Assembly (NCBI GenBank): GCA_963755635.1
Contig: CAVWKS010000037.1
Location: forward strand, 26,592-90,591
Length of the DNA stretch: 64,000 nt
Source: AC-32 sp963755635
Lineage (GTDB): Bacteria; Actinomycetota; Thermoleophilia; Gaiellales; Gaiellaceae
Direction: 5' to 3'
The translations under genes and the position numbers were made by a program. The first letter of the stretch is position 1. The number at the start of each line of letters is the position of its first letter. Positions 7,744 to 16,328 of the stretch are shown in pieces. Under the pieces are notes generated by a model, which saw only the letters and a program-made list of their open reading frames with translations, ran no database searches and was not told where the DNA came from.

Positions 7744-7779
7744 AAGTAGGCCGCCCGGCAAGGGCCAGGCGGCCTACTT
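7744..7779 (-). terminator. Perfect 12-bp hairpin after the 25-residue membrane protein gene
   Basis: AAGTAGGCCGCC (7744-7755) and GGCGGCCTACTT (7768-7779) are exact reverse complements around a 12-nt loop. The hairpin begins 17 bp after the stop of the small minus-strand gene and precedes the DUF1385 gene on the same strand. No long T-run follows on the minus strand. Confidence 0.6.
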
Positions 7780-7795
7780 CATCAGAACTTCAGGC

Positions 7796-7873
7796 CTACC
7801 AGCGCCCCCGGCTGAAGAAGCCGAGCAGCAGGAGCACCAACACGATGATCAAGATGATCCAGAGGATCCCCAC
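7796..7873 (-). CDS. 25-residue single-helix membrane protein
   Basis: A tiny ORF: MGILWIILIIVLVLLLLG followed by FFSRGRW. It is one strongly hydrophobic helix with a short basic C-terminus, like the many small hydrophobic proteins of the DUF3309/lmo0937 type. Support comes from a GTG start with an AAAGGGG Shine-Dalgarno-like run upstream, a clean stop, and a perfect hairpin immediately downstream. It is below usual gene-finding length limits. Function is unknown; a second small hydrophobic protein is encoded at 29707-29868. Confidence 0.65.
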   Translation of the reverse strand: MGILWIILIIVLVLLLLGFFSRGRW

Positions 7874-7985
7874 GGAAACCCCTTTCGTCGTTTGAGTGAC
7901 AACGAACGAGATCCCCGCCGGGTTACGCATCGAAACTCTTAACCGAGGCTTAATCCAGCGCAACAGGCGCTCAACACCCCGCCGC

Positions 7986-7991
7986 TATAAC
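7986..7991 (+). promoter_or_regulatory. -10 element for a probably leaderless HtrA transcript
   Basis: TATAAC lies 7 nt before the GTG start at 7999. That is the spacing at which transcription would begin at the start codon itself, and no Shine-Dalgarno sequence is visible. No good -35 hexamer is seen. A leaderless mRNA, common in actinobacteria, is inferred. Confidence 0.5.
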
Positions 7992-7998
7992 GACGACA

Positions 7999-9192
7999 GT
8001 GGCAGGAAGAGAGCGGATTCTGGTTGGCGCCGGCTTCGCCGCGGCCGCCGCAGGAGGTGCGGCGCTCGCTCTCGCAGCAGCCGCGTCGCTCGATGTCTTC
8101 TCGGGCGGGTCGACGACGACAGTGGAGGTCCAGCCGGTCGCGGCGCCCGCGAGCGCGGCGGCGTTCCACACCGGGAAATCGCTCTCGATCAACGAGATCT
8201 ATCGCAGCGCGGCGCCCGGCGTCGTCCAGGTGACCGCGACGCAGATCGTCAGCCGGCCGGCGGTCGACCCGTTCTTCGGCTTCCCGGTGCCCCATAACCA
8301 ACGGGAGCAGGCGCTCGGCTCCGGCTTCGTGATCGACAAGGCCGGCCACATCGTCACGAACTACCACGTGGTCCAGGGCGCCCGCTCGGTCAAGGTCAGC
8401 TTCTCGAACAACGAGAGCATGAGGGCCCGCATCGTCGGCTCCGATCCTTCGACCGACGTCGCCGTGCTGCAGGTCGACGTTCACTCCCGCGCACTCACTC
8501 CTCTCCCGCTCGGGAACTCGGACGACGTGCACGTCGGCGACTCGGTCGTCGCGATCGGCAACCCGCTGGGCCTCGACCGAACCGTGACCTCCGGGATCGT
8601 CAGCGCGCTCCAGCGCGTGATCGCCTCGCCCGGCGGCCAGTACTCGATCGACCACGTGATCCAGACCGACGCCGCGCTCAACCACGGCAACTCGGGCGGC
8701 CCGCTGCTGAACGCGGACGGCCAGGTGATCGGCGTCAACTCGCAGATCCAGAGCGACACCGGTAGCAACATCGGGCTCGGCTTCGCGATTCCGATCGACA
8801 CCGTCAAGACGATCGCGGCGCAGATCCTCAAGACCGGGCACGCGGAGCATGCGTTCCTGGAAATCCGCGTGCAGCCCGTCACTCCTCAGATCGCCCGGCT
8901 CTTCCGCCTGCCTGCCTCGCGCGGGCTCCTCGTCGCGAGCGTCGAGCCAGGCAGCTCAGCCGCGCAGGCGGGTCTCCGGGCGGGCACGCAGCAAGTGACT
9001 GTCTCGGGGGAGACGTACCCGCTCGGCGGCGACCTGATCGTCGCCGCCGACGGCGTACCCCTTTCGTCCCTCGACCAGCTCCGCGACCAGATCTCGCGCA
9101 AGCAGCCCGGCGAATCGCTCTCGCTCGAGGTCTGGCGCGGGGACAGCAGGCAAACCCTCGACGTGAAGCTTGGACGGCAACCCTCCCCATGA
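7999..9192 (+). CDS. HtrA/DegP-like trypsin-PDZ serine protease
   Basis: A 397-residue S1C protease for envelope protein quality control. An N-terminal hydrophobic stretch (residues about 8-30, Ala-rich) serves as signal or anchor. The catalytic triad is visible: His in VTNYHVVQG, Asp in STDVAVLQVD, Ser in HGNSGGPLLN. A single PDZ domain occupies roughly residues 300-395, with RGLLVASVEPGSSAAQAGL as the carboxylate-binding loop region. It is monocistronic, probably leaderless, and ends at a strong intrinsic terminator. Confidence 0.94.
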   Translation: MAGRERILVGAGFAAAAAGGAALALAAAASLDVFSGGSTTTVEVQPVAAPASAAAFHTGKSLSINEIYRSAAPGVVQVTATQIVSRPAVDPFFGFPVPHNQREQALGSGFVIDKAGHIVTNYHVVQGARSVKVSFSNNESMRARIVGSDPSTDVAVLQVDVHSRALTPLPLGNSDDVHVGDSVVAIGNPLGLDRTVTSGIVSALQRVIASPGGQYSIDHVIQTDAALNHGNSGGPLLNADGQVIGVNSQIQSDTGSNIGLGFAIPIDTVKTIAAQILKTGHAEHAFLEIRVQPVTPQIARLFRLPASRGLLVASVEPGSSAAQAGLRAGTQQVTVSGETYPLGGDLIVAADGVPLSSLDQLRDQISRKQPGESLSLEVWRGDSRQTLDVKLGRQPSP

Positions 9193-9274
9193 ACGTTGTC
9201 GTCCAACCTCCGGCCCCGACCCCCTGGGGCCCGGTTCCCGGCCCGGCCGCACGCCAGCGCGGCCGGCCGGGATC

Positions 9275-9320
9275 AGGAAGGAGGCCCGCCGCCTGCCCGG
9301 GCCTCCTTCCTTAGTTCTTT
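9275..9320 (+). terminator. Intrinsic terminator of the HtrA-like protease gene
   Basis: AGGAAGGAGGCCCG (9275-9288) and CGGGCCTCCTTCCT (9298-9311) form a perfect 14-bp stem with a 9-nt loop, followed by TAGTTCTTTT. This is a textbook rho-independent terminator on the plus strand. It ends just before the stop of the convergent flavoprotein gene. Confidence 0.9.
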
Positions 9321-9321
9321 T

Positions 9322-10684
9322 CTAGGCGCGTTCGGCCGCCGCTTTCACGCCCTCGCCGAAGCTCGGGTAGATGTGGTGCATCCCGGCGAGGTCGTCGACC
9401 GTCGCGCCGAGCTTGATCGCGAGCGAGAGGCCCTGGACGACGTCGGCCCCGTTGCGGGAGACGACGTGCAGGCCGAGCACCTTGCGGGTTCCGCGGTCGA
9501 AGACGATCTTGAAGAGGCCGTGCTCCTCCTCGATGTACGAGAAGCGCGTGACGTACTCGTTGCGACCCGACTCCGACCTCGTGGCCCTGCTCGCGCGCCT
9601 GCTCCTCGGTCAGGCCGACGCCCGCCAGCTCCGGGTCGGTGAAGATCGACGTCGGCAGCACGGAGTAGTCGGCCGGCTCGGGCTTCTCGCCGAACATGTC
9701 CGCGACCGCGATCCGCGCCTGGTACTGCGCGACGGGCGTGAACTGCGCGACGGCGTTCACGTCGCCGGCCGCCCAGATCCCGTCGATCGAGGTGCGGAGC
9801 CGCTCGTCGACGGTGATCCCGGTGCGTGTCGTCTCGACGCCGATCGCCTCGAGGTTCAGTCCTTCGACGTTCGGCACGCGGCCGGACGCGAGCATGAGCG
9901 CTTCGGCCCGCACCTCGTACGGGTCCGATCCGTCGCGGGGCGCGATCGTCGCGACGATCTCCGCGCCGTCCCGCCGCGCGCTCTTGACGAAGACGGACTC
10001 CGCGATCTCGATCCCCTCGTCGTGGAGCGCGCCCGCGAGCTTCGCCGAGGCCTCGGAATCTGCGAGCGGCGCGATCCGGTCAGCCGCGTCGACGATCGTG
10101 ACGTGCGTACCGAAGCGGGCGAAGATCTGGCCGAACTCGAGCCCGACGGCTCCTGCGCCCACGACGAGCAACGAAGCGGGCAGCTCGTCCAGGTCGAGCG
10201 CGGAGACGTGGTCGAGCCAGGGCACGTCCTCGATTCCCTCGACCGGCGGCACCGCGGTGCGCGACCCGGTCGCGATCAGGATCCGGTCCGACTCGAGCTC
10301 GAGGTCGCCGACCCTGACCGTGCGTGCGTCGACGAACGACGCCTCGCCGGTGTAGGTCGCGAAGCCCATGCCCATCAGGTCGGCGACCCACTGGTCCTGC
10401 GTCTTCTTGAGCGTCTCCTTCCAGGCACGGACCCGCGCGAGGTCGACCTGCGCCTCGCCCGTGTCGACGCCGATCCGCTCGGCGAGCGTGTTCACGTCGC
10501 GGACGAGCTCCGCGGCGACCAGGTAGGCCTTCGTCGGCTTGCAGGCGACGTTCGGGCAGCTGCCGCCCCAGCGCTCGCGCTCGACCAGCGCGACCTTCGC
10601 GCCGTGCTTGCGCGCGGCCGTGTTCGCCGCGTCGCGCGCCGCCGAGCCGCCGCCGAGCACGATCAGGTCGAACTGCTCGCTCAT
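9322..10684 (-). CDS. Pyridine nucleotide-disulfide oxidoreductase (dihydrolipoamide/mercuric reductase-like), frameshifted
   Basis: An FAD- and NAD(P)H-dependent class I disulfide oxidoreductase of about 450 residues. Seen: the FAD loop GGGSAARDAA, the redox-active disulfide WGGSCPNVACKPTK, an NAD(P)-binding GAGAVGLEFGQIFARFG, and the second FAD block IWAAGDVN. After GHEV (about residue 380) the frame breaks through one extra base at 9573-9574. In the next frame the C-terminal dimerisation domain continues as NEYVTRFSYIEEEHG to GMHHIYPSFGEG and a TAG at 9322-9324, restoring the catalytic HxxYP region. The CxxxxC spacing fits the dihydrolipoamide/mercuric reductase group; the substrate is unknown. 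The ATG overlaps the GH15 stop (ATGA). Confidence 0.85.
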
Positions 10685-12504
10685 ACGGCAGCCCCGACGG
10701 CCGCGTGCTCCAGGGCGAGCGCGGCCTGGATCAGCCCGACGTGGGAGAACGCCTGCGGGAAGTTCCCGACCAGCTCGCCTGAGCGCGCGTCGATCTCCTC
10801 GGCGAGGAGCCCGACGTCGTTGCAGAAGCCGAGCAGCCGCTCGAACAGCTCACGCGCACGCTCGCCGTCGCCCGCGCGGGCGAGGCACTCGACCAGCCAG
10901 AACGAGCAGATCGCGAAGGTCGCCTCGTCGCCGGAGAGGCCGTCCACGCCGTCCGTGACGTAGCGGAAGACGAAACCGTCCGCAGAGAGCTCGGCCGCGA
11001 TCCGCTCGGAGGTCGCGAGGGCCCGCGGGTCGCTGTGCTCGACGAAGCCCACGAGCGGGATCATCAGGTTCGACGCGTCGAGCTTGCCGCCGTCGCCGAA
11101 CGACTGCAGGAAGGCGCCGCTCTCGGCGTCGACACCCTCGCGCTCGATCAGCTCCCGTAGCTCGTCGCGGTTCGCGCGCCACTCGTCGAGGGTGCCCTCG
11201 CGGCCGTCGAGCTCGGCGATCCGGACGACGCGGTCGAGCGCGACCCACGCCATCACCTTGGAGTAGACGAAGTGCCGCGGCTCGCCGCGGATCTCCCAGA
11301 TGCCCTGGTCGGGCAGGCGCCAGCGGTCGATCACGGCGCCCGCGACGCGGCCGAGGAACTCCCAGAAGACGTCGTCGATCTCGCCGCCGTGCTGCCGGTA
11401 GACCCAGACCGTGTCCATGAGCTCGCCGAAGACGTCGAGCTGGAACTGCGAGTACGCGCCGTTGCCGATCCGCACCGGCCGCGAGCCGCGGTACCCCTCG
11501 AGCCAGTCCAGCTCGACCTCCGGCAGCAGGCGCTCGCCGCCGACGCCGTACATGATCTGCAGCTCGCCGGCGCGGCCCGCGGTCGTTCGCCGGAGCCAGT
11601 TCATGTACGCGTTCGCCTCGTCCACGTAGCCGAGCGCGAAGAGCGCGTTCAGCGTCAGCGCCGAGTCGCGCAGCCAGCAGAAGCGGTAGTCCCAGTTCCG
11701 CTCGCCGCCGATCTCTTCGGGCAGCGAGGTGGTCGCCGCAGCGACGATCGCGCCGGTCGGCGCGTTCGTCAGCCCCTTGAGCACGAGCGCGCTGCGCACG
11801 ACCTCGTCGCGGTACGGGCCCTCGTACATGCAGCGCTCGGCCCACGCGGCCCAGCTCGCACACGTTCCGTCGAATTTGGCGTGCACCTCGTCGCGCGTCA
11901 GCCGGCGCGGCTCGAGCTCGTGCGGGAGCTGGTAGGTAAGGACGACGAACGCCTCCTCGCCCGCGGCGAGCGTGCGGTTGCCCTCGGTCGCCGAGAGCTC
12001 CGCGTGCCCGAACGGCAGCTCGCTCTGCAGGACGAGCGCGTCGGCGCCGCCGTAGGTGACCACGAGGTCGTCGGCGAGCGTCTCGAGCCTCGGGGTCGTC
12101 AGCCCGTAGTCGAAGCGCGGCACGTACTTGACCTTGACCGCGACCTCGCCGTCGCTGCAGCGCACGATCCGGATCAGCTGGTGGTCCGGGTGCGCCATGT
12201 CCAGGTCCTCGCGGTAGGCGAAGAAGTCGGTCAGCACGAGCGTCCCACCGTCCGTGCGGAAGGTCGTCTCGAGCACGTTCGTCCCGGGTAGGTAGCGCCG
12301 GGTCGCCTCGTAGTCGTCGTCGAGCGGCGCGATCCGGAAGAAGCCGGCCTTGGCCCAGTCGAGAATCCGGGCGAAGACGGGCCGCGCCTCGAAGCGGTGG
12401 AACGTGCACCAGTCGATCGAGCCGTCCTTCGAGACGAGCGCGCCCGAGTGGCAGTCGGAGAGGAGCGCGTAGTCGGCGATGGGCGGGTAGGCGACTGGAG
12501 GCAT
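10681..12504 (-). CDS. Glycoside hydrolase family 15 (glucoamylase/trehalase-like)
   Basis: A 607-residue GH15 protein. It opens with PPIADYALLSDCHSGALVSKDGSIDW, typical of the bacterial trehalase/glucoamylase-like group; the catalytic (alpha/alpha)6 barrel carries ERNWDYRFCWLRDSALTLNAL. The likely general acid is Glu in GIWEIRGEPRHFVYSK, and the likely base is in GLLAEEIDARSGELVGNFPQ. No signal peptide is seen, so it is probably cytoplasmic; mycobacterial homologues hydrolyse trehalose. The gene is coupled to the flavoprotein by ATGA and divergent from the ECF sigma gene. Confidence 0.93.
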   Translation of the reverse strand: MPPVAYPPIADYALLSDCHSGALVSKDGSIDWCTFHRFEARPVFARILDWAKAGFFRIAPLDDDYEATRRYLPGTNVLETTFRTDGGTLVLTDFFAYREDLDMAHPDHQLIRIVRCSDGEVAVKVKYVPRFDYGLTTPRLETLADDLVVTYGGADALVLQSELPFGHAELSATEGNRTLAAGEEAFVVLTYQLPHELEPRRLTRDEVHAKFDGTCASWAAWAERCMYEGPYRDEVVRSALVLKGLTNAPTGAIVAAATTSLPEEIGGERNWDYRFCWLRDSALTLNALFALGYVDEANAYMNWLRRTTAGRAGELQIMYGVGGERLLPEVELDWLEGYRGSRPVRIGNGAYSQFQLDVFGELMDTVWVYRQHGGEIDDVFWEFLGRVAGAVIDRWRLPDQGIWEIRGEPRHFVYSKVMAWVALDRVVRIAELDGREGTLDEWRANRDELRELIEREGVDAESGAFLQSFGDGGKLDASNLMIPLVGFVEHSDPRALATSERIAAELSADGFVFRYVTDGVDGLSGDEATFAICSFWLVECLARAGDGERARELFERLLGFCNDVGLLAEEIDARSGELVGNFPQAFSHVGLIQAALALEHAAVGAAV

Positions 12505-12550
12505 CGCCCTGCGATTGTCTCGCGTTTCGAGGTCGCGTTACAGTCGGCTG

Positions 12551-13186
12551 GTGGAGCAGACCGTCGGCGAGGAGAAGCTGCTCGCGGCTCTGCGGGCCGG
12601 CGACGAGTCGGCCTTCCGCGAGCTCGTGCGCGAGTACCAGCCCTCGCTCGTGCGCGTGGCGCGCATCTACGTGCCGACACAGGCGGCCGCCGAGGACGTC
12701 GCCGCCGAGACCTGGCTCGGCGTGCTCAAGGGGCTCGACCGCTTCGAAGGGCGCTCAACGCTCCGCACCTGGATCTTCCGGATCCTGACCAACATCGCCA
12801 AGACGCGCGCCGTTCGCGACGGCCGCACGCTGCCGTTCTCCGCGCTGGCCGAACCGGGGCGCGTGCCCGAGTCGGCGGTCGACGCCGATCGCTTCCTTGA
12901 CCCCGAGCACCCGCGCTGGCCTGGCCACTGGGCCGTCAAGCCCGTGGCCTGGCCAGAGGACGCGCTCCTCGCGGCGGAGACCCGCGGGCGCCTGGCCGAG
13001 GCGATCGAGGCCCTGCCGGCGACCCAGCGCGCGGTCATCTCGCTGCGCGACGTCGAGGGGTGGTCGAGCGAGGAGGTCCGTAACGCTCTCGACCTGAGCG
13101 AGACAAATCAGCGAGTGCTCCTCCACCGTGCTCGCTCGAAGGTTCGGGCGGCGCTCGAGGAGTACCTGAACGAGGCCGGCACATGA
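12551..13186 (+). CDS. ECF-type RNA polymerase sigma factor
   Basis: About 211 residues. Region 2 covers FRELVREYQPSLVRVARIYV through EDVAAETWLGVLKGLDRFEGRSTLRTWIFRILTNIAKTRA, and region 4 covers LPATQRAVISLRDVEGWSSEEVRNALDLSETNQRVLLHRARSKVR. An unusual linker of about 50 residues rich in Pro and Trp joins the two. GTG at 12551 is preferred; a TTG at 12515 would add a basic tail with no support. The ATGA overlap with the next gene, a zinc-finger anti-sigma factor, marks a typical sigma/anti-sigma pair. It is divergent from GH15. The inducing signal is unknown. Confidence 0.93.
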   Translation: MEQTVGEEKLLAALRAGDESAFRELVREYQPSLVRVARIYVPTQAAAEDVAAETWLGVLKGLDRFEGRSTLRTWIFRILTNIAKTRAVRDGRTLPFSALAEPGRVPESAVDADRFLDPEHPRWPGHWAVKPVAWPEDALLAAETRGRLAEAIEALPATQRAVISLRDVEGWSSEEVRNALDLSETNQRVLLHRARSKVRAALEEYLNEAGT

Positions 13187-13443
13187 ACACCACCTACGCC
13201 GAACAGCTGAGCTGCCAGGAGCTCGTGGAGCTCGTCACCGACTACCTCGAGGGCGCGCTCCCGGAGGAGGAGCGCCTGCGCTTCGAGGACCACATCTCCC
13301 GCTGCGCCGCCTGCACGATCTACCTCGAGCAGATCCGCCAGACGATCTCGTTGCTCGGGCACCTGCCCGAGGACGCGCTCAGCCCGGAGGCCGAGCGCGA
13401 GCTCCTCGATGCTTTCCGCGGCTGGCGCTCCGCAGCCGGGTAA
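13183..13443 (+). CDS. Zinc-finger (zf-HC2) anti-sigma factor
   Basis: An 86-residue protein with the anti-sigma zinc-binding signature His-x3-Cys-x2-Cys in DHISRCAACTIYL, plus an upstream Cys in QLSCQELVELVTDYLEG. It lacks a transmembrane segment, so it is a soluble anti-sigma factor that should sequester the sigma factor encoded just upstream. The ATG overlaps the sigma stop (ATGA). Confidence 0.9.
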   Translation: MNTTYAEQLSCQELVELVTDYLEGALPEEERLRFEDHISRCAACTIYLEQIRQTISLLGHLPEDALSPEAERELLDAFRGWRSAAG

Positions 13444-13485
13444 CGCGCGAGAGGATCAGCGCTCTCTTGGCCGAAAGTCGGTTCC

Positions 13486-13938
13486 ATGCGCCGATTTGCG
13501 TCTGGAATCGCGTTCGCCCTCCTGGCTGTGGTGGTTCTCGGAGTCGCCGTCTTCGCTGTGGGTGTCCTGACCGGCCATTTCGTCGCGGAAGACCAGACGC
13601 AGTCGGCAAGTCCGGCGACCACGCGGACGCAGCTGCCGCCGGCGCCCGAGCCTCCCCCGGTGAAGAAGCCCGTTGCCCGGAAGCCTCCGGCTGGGAGCGC
13701 GCCGCAGATGCTGAGCGTGCGCATCGTCGCTGCACGCGGTGACTGCTGGGTCTCAGCACGCCGCGGGTCGAAGACCGGGCCGGTGCTCGCCGACAGCGTG
13801 CTCACCGCAGGGAACACGCTCAGCCTCCGCGCCCAACGCATTTGGCTCGAGCTCGGAGCCGCGGGCAACGTCGACGTCTCCGTCAACGGAAGACCCCACA
13901 AGATCCCCACCGGGACGACGCAGATACTCCTCGATTAG
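13486..13938 (+). CDS. Membrane-anchored protein with a RodZ C-terminal (DUF4115)-like domain
   Basis: A 150-residue protein: N-terminal transmembrane helix (FALLAVVVLGVAVFAVGVL), a Pro/Thr/Lys-rich extracytoplasmic linker (residues about 40-75), then a domain resembling DUF4115 (VRIVAARGDCWVSARRG, RIWLELGAAGNVDVSVNG), as found at the C-terminus of RodZ. No helix-turn-helix is present, so this is only the external part of a RodZ-like protein. It follows the sigma/anti-sigma pair by 42 bp and may be co-transcribed. A cell-shape or envelope role is inferred. Confidence 0.65.
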   Translation: MRRFASGIAFALLAVVVLGVAVFAVGVLTGHFVAEDQTQSASPATTRTQLPPAPEPPPVKKPVARKPPAGSAPQMLSVRIVAARGDCWVSARRGSKTGPVLADSVLTAGNTLSLRAQRIWLELGAAGNVDVSVNGRPHKIPTGTTQILLD

Positions 13939-13986
13939 CCGTATCCGCGAGTCGCTCGCCTGCGTTTCACTAGTGGAGGTGCAGAA

Positions 13987-14999
13987 ATGCGGCAGCGATT
14001 GCTCCTGCTTGCGCTCACCGGCGTAGCAGGCCTGGCAGCGGGAATCTCCTTCGACAATCGAGCGCTCGGCGACCTGATTCCGTCGTTGACGCTTCCGACG
14101 GTGACGCTTCCGACGGTGACCGACCGCCACCGCCCCACTTCCGCCACCGCCCCCACTTCCGCCACCGCCCCCACTTCCGCCACCGCCACTGCCCCCGCTT
14201 CCGCCACCGCCGCCGCTTCCTCCGCCGCCTCCGTTGCCGCCCGGCGCACCGCCACCGCCGGTGACGCTCCCGCCGGCGCCTCCGCCTGCGCCCGGCGGCG
14301 GCGACAGCAACGGGAGCGGAGCAGTTCCAGCGGCCGGCGGGCAGGGCTTCGTCTCAGCGTCGCCGCGCGGGTCGACGACGCGTAGCGTGCGCGTCTCGCG
14401 GACGCGCTTCCCCTCACGCGGCCGCAACCGCGGCACGACGATCGGCTTCCGGCTGGGACGGCCGGGGACGGTCGTGCTCGTCGTGACCGGCCCGAGCCCG
14501 AGCTGCAGCGTCGTCGGCCGCAAGTGGGTGCGGGGCCGTAAGGGCATGAACCGTGTCCGCTTCTCGGGTCGCGTCCGCGGCCGCCCCCTGCGGACAGGCA
14601 GGTATTCGATCGCCGTGGTGGTCGTGCGCCGCGGCTCACGCACGCGGATCGGGAAGATCGGCGTCGAGGTCGTTCCACCCGGACGCCGTGTGACGCGAAC
14701 CTCGGCGCCTGTGCCGGCGCCCTGCGCGCCCTTCCTCCAGCGGCCCTCGCCTGCCCGCGGTCCTGATCGGCACAGCTCCGCCTTCGGACAAGGGCGGGAT
14801 CTCGGGTGCGATCGCGAAGCGCTCTACGCCCAAGCGCACCGGGGGCCCCGGGGTGTTCCGTCCGCCGCATGTCGAGGGTCCAGGCGGCGGGTCGGATCTC
14901 ACCTGGGTGATCCTCGCGATCACTGCGGCGTTGGGGCTCGGGATCGCCGTGTACGCGGTCAACTTCCTGAAAGGGCCAGAGACGCCGGCCGGCGGGTAG
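13987..14999 (+). CDS. Secreted proline-rich envelope protein with C-terminal membrane helix, frameshifted
   Basis: I do not recognise a named family. A signal peptide (RQRLLLLALTGVAGLAAG) leads into TLPTVTLPTVT; one extra base near 14122 shifts to a frame encoding a long PPLPPPP repeat, then a basic beta-rich domain (VRVSRTRFPSRGRNRG; RFSGRVRGRPLRTGRYSIAV) typical of actinobacterial surface proteins. A second shift near 14700-14750 leads to the last frame, which ends in a transmembrane helix (WVILAITAALGLGIAVYAV) and a TAG at 14997. The three frames join smoothly at composition and motif level, so one gene with two single-base errors is the simplest reading; two adjacent genes remain possible. 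Confidence 0.5.
14129..14260 (+). repeat. Proline-codon tandem repeat, about 18-bp period
   Basis: A C-rich tract built from imperfect copies of ACTTCCGCCACCGCCCCC, with three near-exact copies from about 14138, then shorter variants. In the correct frame it encodes alternating PLPPPP blocks, an extended surface-protein linker. Such repeats vary in copy number and are prone to sequencing indels. Confidence 0.7.
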
Positions 15000-15012
15000 C
15001 GTTACCCGCCTT

Positions 15013-16116
15013 CTGATCGAGCAGCACTTCGGAGAGAGCAGCCCCTGGTCCCTCGGAGTCGAGGAGGAGGTGATGATCCTCGACGCGGAGACGCTCGCGC
15101 TCTCGCCGGGCGTCAAGGCCCTCGTGGACTGGGCCGAGGGGCACGAGCTGCCGGGTGTGCTGAAGATGGAGCTGCTCGCCTCGATGGTCGAGCTGGCAAC
15201 CGGTGTGTGCGAGACGGCGCACGAGGCACTCGAGGCCATGGCGGCGCTGCGGGCCGGTGCGGCGGAGGCGGCGCGCGAGAACGGGCTCGCGCTTGCGGCG
15301 GCCGGGACGCACGCGTTCAGCCTGCCGACGGCGCAGCAGATCGCGCCTGACCCGCGCTACCTCGAGTTCGTCAAGTACGCGGGCGTCTCGGCGCGGCGGC
15401 AGGCGGTGTGCGGCCTGCACGTTCACGTCGGGATGCCGAGCCCGGAGGCCTGCATGGCCGCGCTCGAAGGAGTGCTCGCCTGGCTTCCCGTCGTGCTCGC
15501 CCTGTCGGGGAACTCACCGTTCCTCGCCGGCGAGGAGACCGGCCTGATGTCGAGCCGCGCCGAGGTCCTCGCGGAGCTGCCACGCGCGTCGGCGCCGCCG
15601 GTCTTCGGCTCGTATGCGGAGTGGGAGGCGTTCGTCGAGCGCTTCGTCCGGCTCGGCCTCGCCGACGGCTACACGCGCTTCTGGTGGGACATCCGTCCGC
15701 ACCCGCGCTTCGGGACGCTCGAGATCCGCGCGCCGGACCAGCCGACCTCCGTCGAGCTGACCGGGGCGTTCGCGGCGTTGCTGCAGGCGCTCTGCGCAAC
15801 GGTCGTCGAAGGGCCTTCGCCCCAGCCCGCGCGACGCGGCGACTATGCCCAGAACCGCTGGGCCGCGCTTCGCTTCGGGCCGCGCGCCGAGCTGATCCAT
15901 CCCGACGGCGAACGGACGGCCACCGCCGCGGAGCTCGGGCAGGAGCTGCTCGAACTGGTCGCTCCGGCCGCCCGGGAGCTCGGCAGCGAGGACCTGCTGC
16001 AGGCGCTCGACCCGACCAGCTGCGAAGGCGACCGGCAGCTCGAGGTCCGCCGCGGCCGCAGCCTCGAGGCGGTCGTCGCGGACGTCGCGGAACGAACGCT
16101 AGGATCGAGCCGATGA
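15013..16116 (+). CDS. GCS2-type carboxylate-amine ligase (YbdK-like glutamate-cysteine ligase 2)
   Basis: A 367-residue ATP-dependent ligase joining an amino acid gamma-carboxylate to an amine. The N-terminal active-site block IEQHFGESSPWSLGVEEE lies upstream of any ATG, GTG or TTG; the in-frame stop nearest upstream is at 14968. The aligned first codon is CTG at 15013-15015, so a CTG start is proposed. Starting at GTG 15070 would delete the GVEEE motif. Other landmarks: ELATGVCET, CGLHVHVGMPS, FWWDIRPHPRFGTLEIRAPDQPTS. It may make gamma-glutamylcysteine or a related compound. The HMA gene follows with ATGA overlap. Confidence 0.88.
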   Translation: MIEQHFGESSPWSLGVEEEVMILDAETLALSPGVKALVDWAEGHELPGVLKMELLASMVELATGVCETAHEALEAMAALRAGAAEAARENGLALAAAGTHAFSLPTAQQIAPDPRYLEFVKYAGVSARRQAVCGLHVHVGMPSPEACMAALEGVLAWLPVVLALSGNSPFLAGEETGLMSSRAEVLAELPRASAPPVFGSYAEWEAFVERFVRLGLADGYTRFWWDIRPHPRFGTLEIRAPDQPTSVELTGAFAALLQALCATVVEGPSPQPARRGDYAQNRWAALRFGPRAELIHPDGERTATAAELGQELLELVAPAARELGSEDLLQALDPTSCEGDRQLEVRRGRSLEAVVADVAERTLGSSR

Positions 16117-16328
16117 CGCAGTCCGAGACGATCCAGGTCAGCGGGATCCGCTGCGAGCGCTGCGTCGGTCGCCTCGCCGGCGCGCTGCAGGGCCACGAGG
16201 GCATCGAGCAGGCGATCGCGAACCTGATGGGCCAGGTTCAGCTCACCTGGGACGACGAGCGCACGAGCCGCGAGGAGATCCTCGCCGCGCTCTCGCGAGC
16301 CGGCTTCCGCGAAGTAGCTCCCGTTTAG
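16113..16328 (+). CDS. Small heavy-metal-associated (HMA) domain protein
   Basis: 71 residues with a ferredoxin-like HMA fold. The metal-binding Cys-x2-Cys is in GIRCERCVGRLAGAL; the second half (GQVQLTWDDE, EEILAALSRAGF) follows the CopZ pattern. The canonical GMTC is replaced by GIRC, so metal type is uncertain. It is translationally coupled to the GCS2 ligase, which suggests a link between thiol synthesis and metal handling. Its stop overlaps that of the convergent PRC gene. Confidence 0.8.
   Translation: MTQSETIQVSGIRCERCVGRLAGALQGHEGIEQAIANLMGQVQLTWDDERTSREEILAALSRAGFREVAPV

Noticed and set aside
7726..7761. Upstream TTG start for the DUF1385 gene
   Set aside because: The codon lies inside a perfect 12-bp terminator hairpin and would add residues not seen in the family.
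9560..9585. Programmed frameshifting in the flavoprotein gene and the other shifted genes
   Set aside because: The thirteen sites share no slippery heptamer, shift stop or downstream structure, and essential domains lie after each shift. Random extra bases explain them better.
14129..14260. CRISPR array
   Set aside because: The repeats are contiguous with an 18-bp period and no unique spacers, and encode a proline-rich linker.
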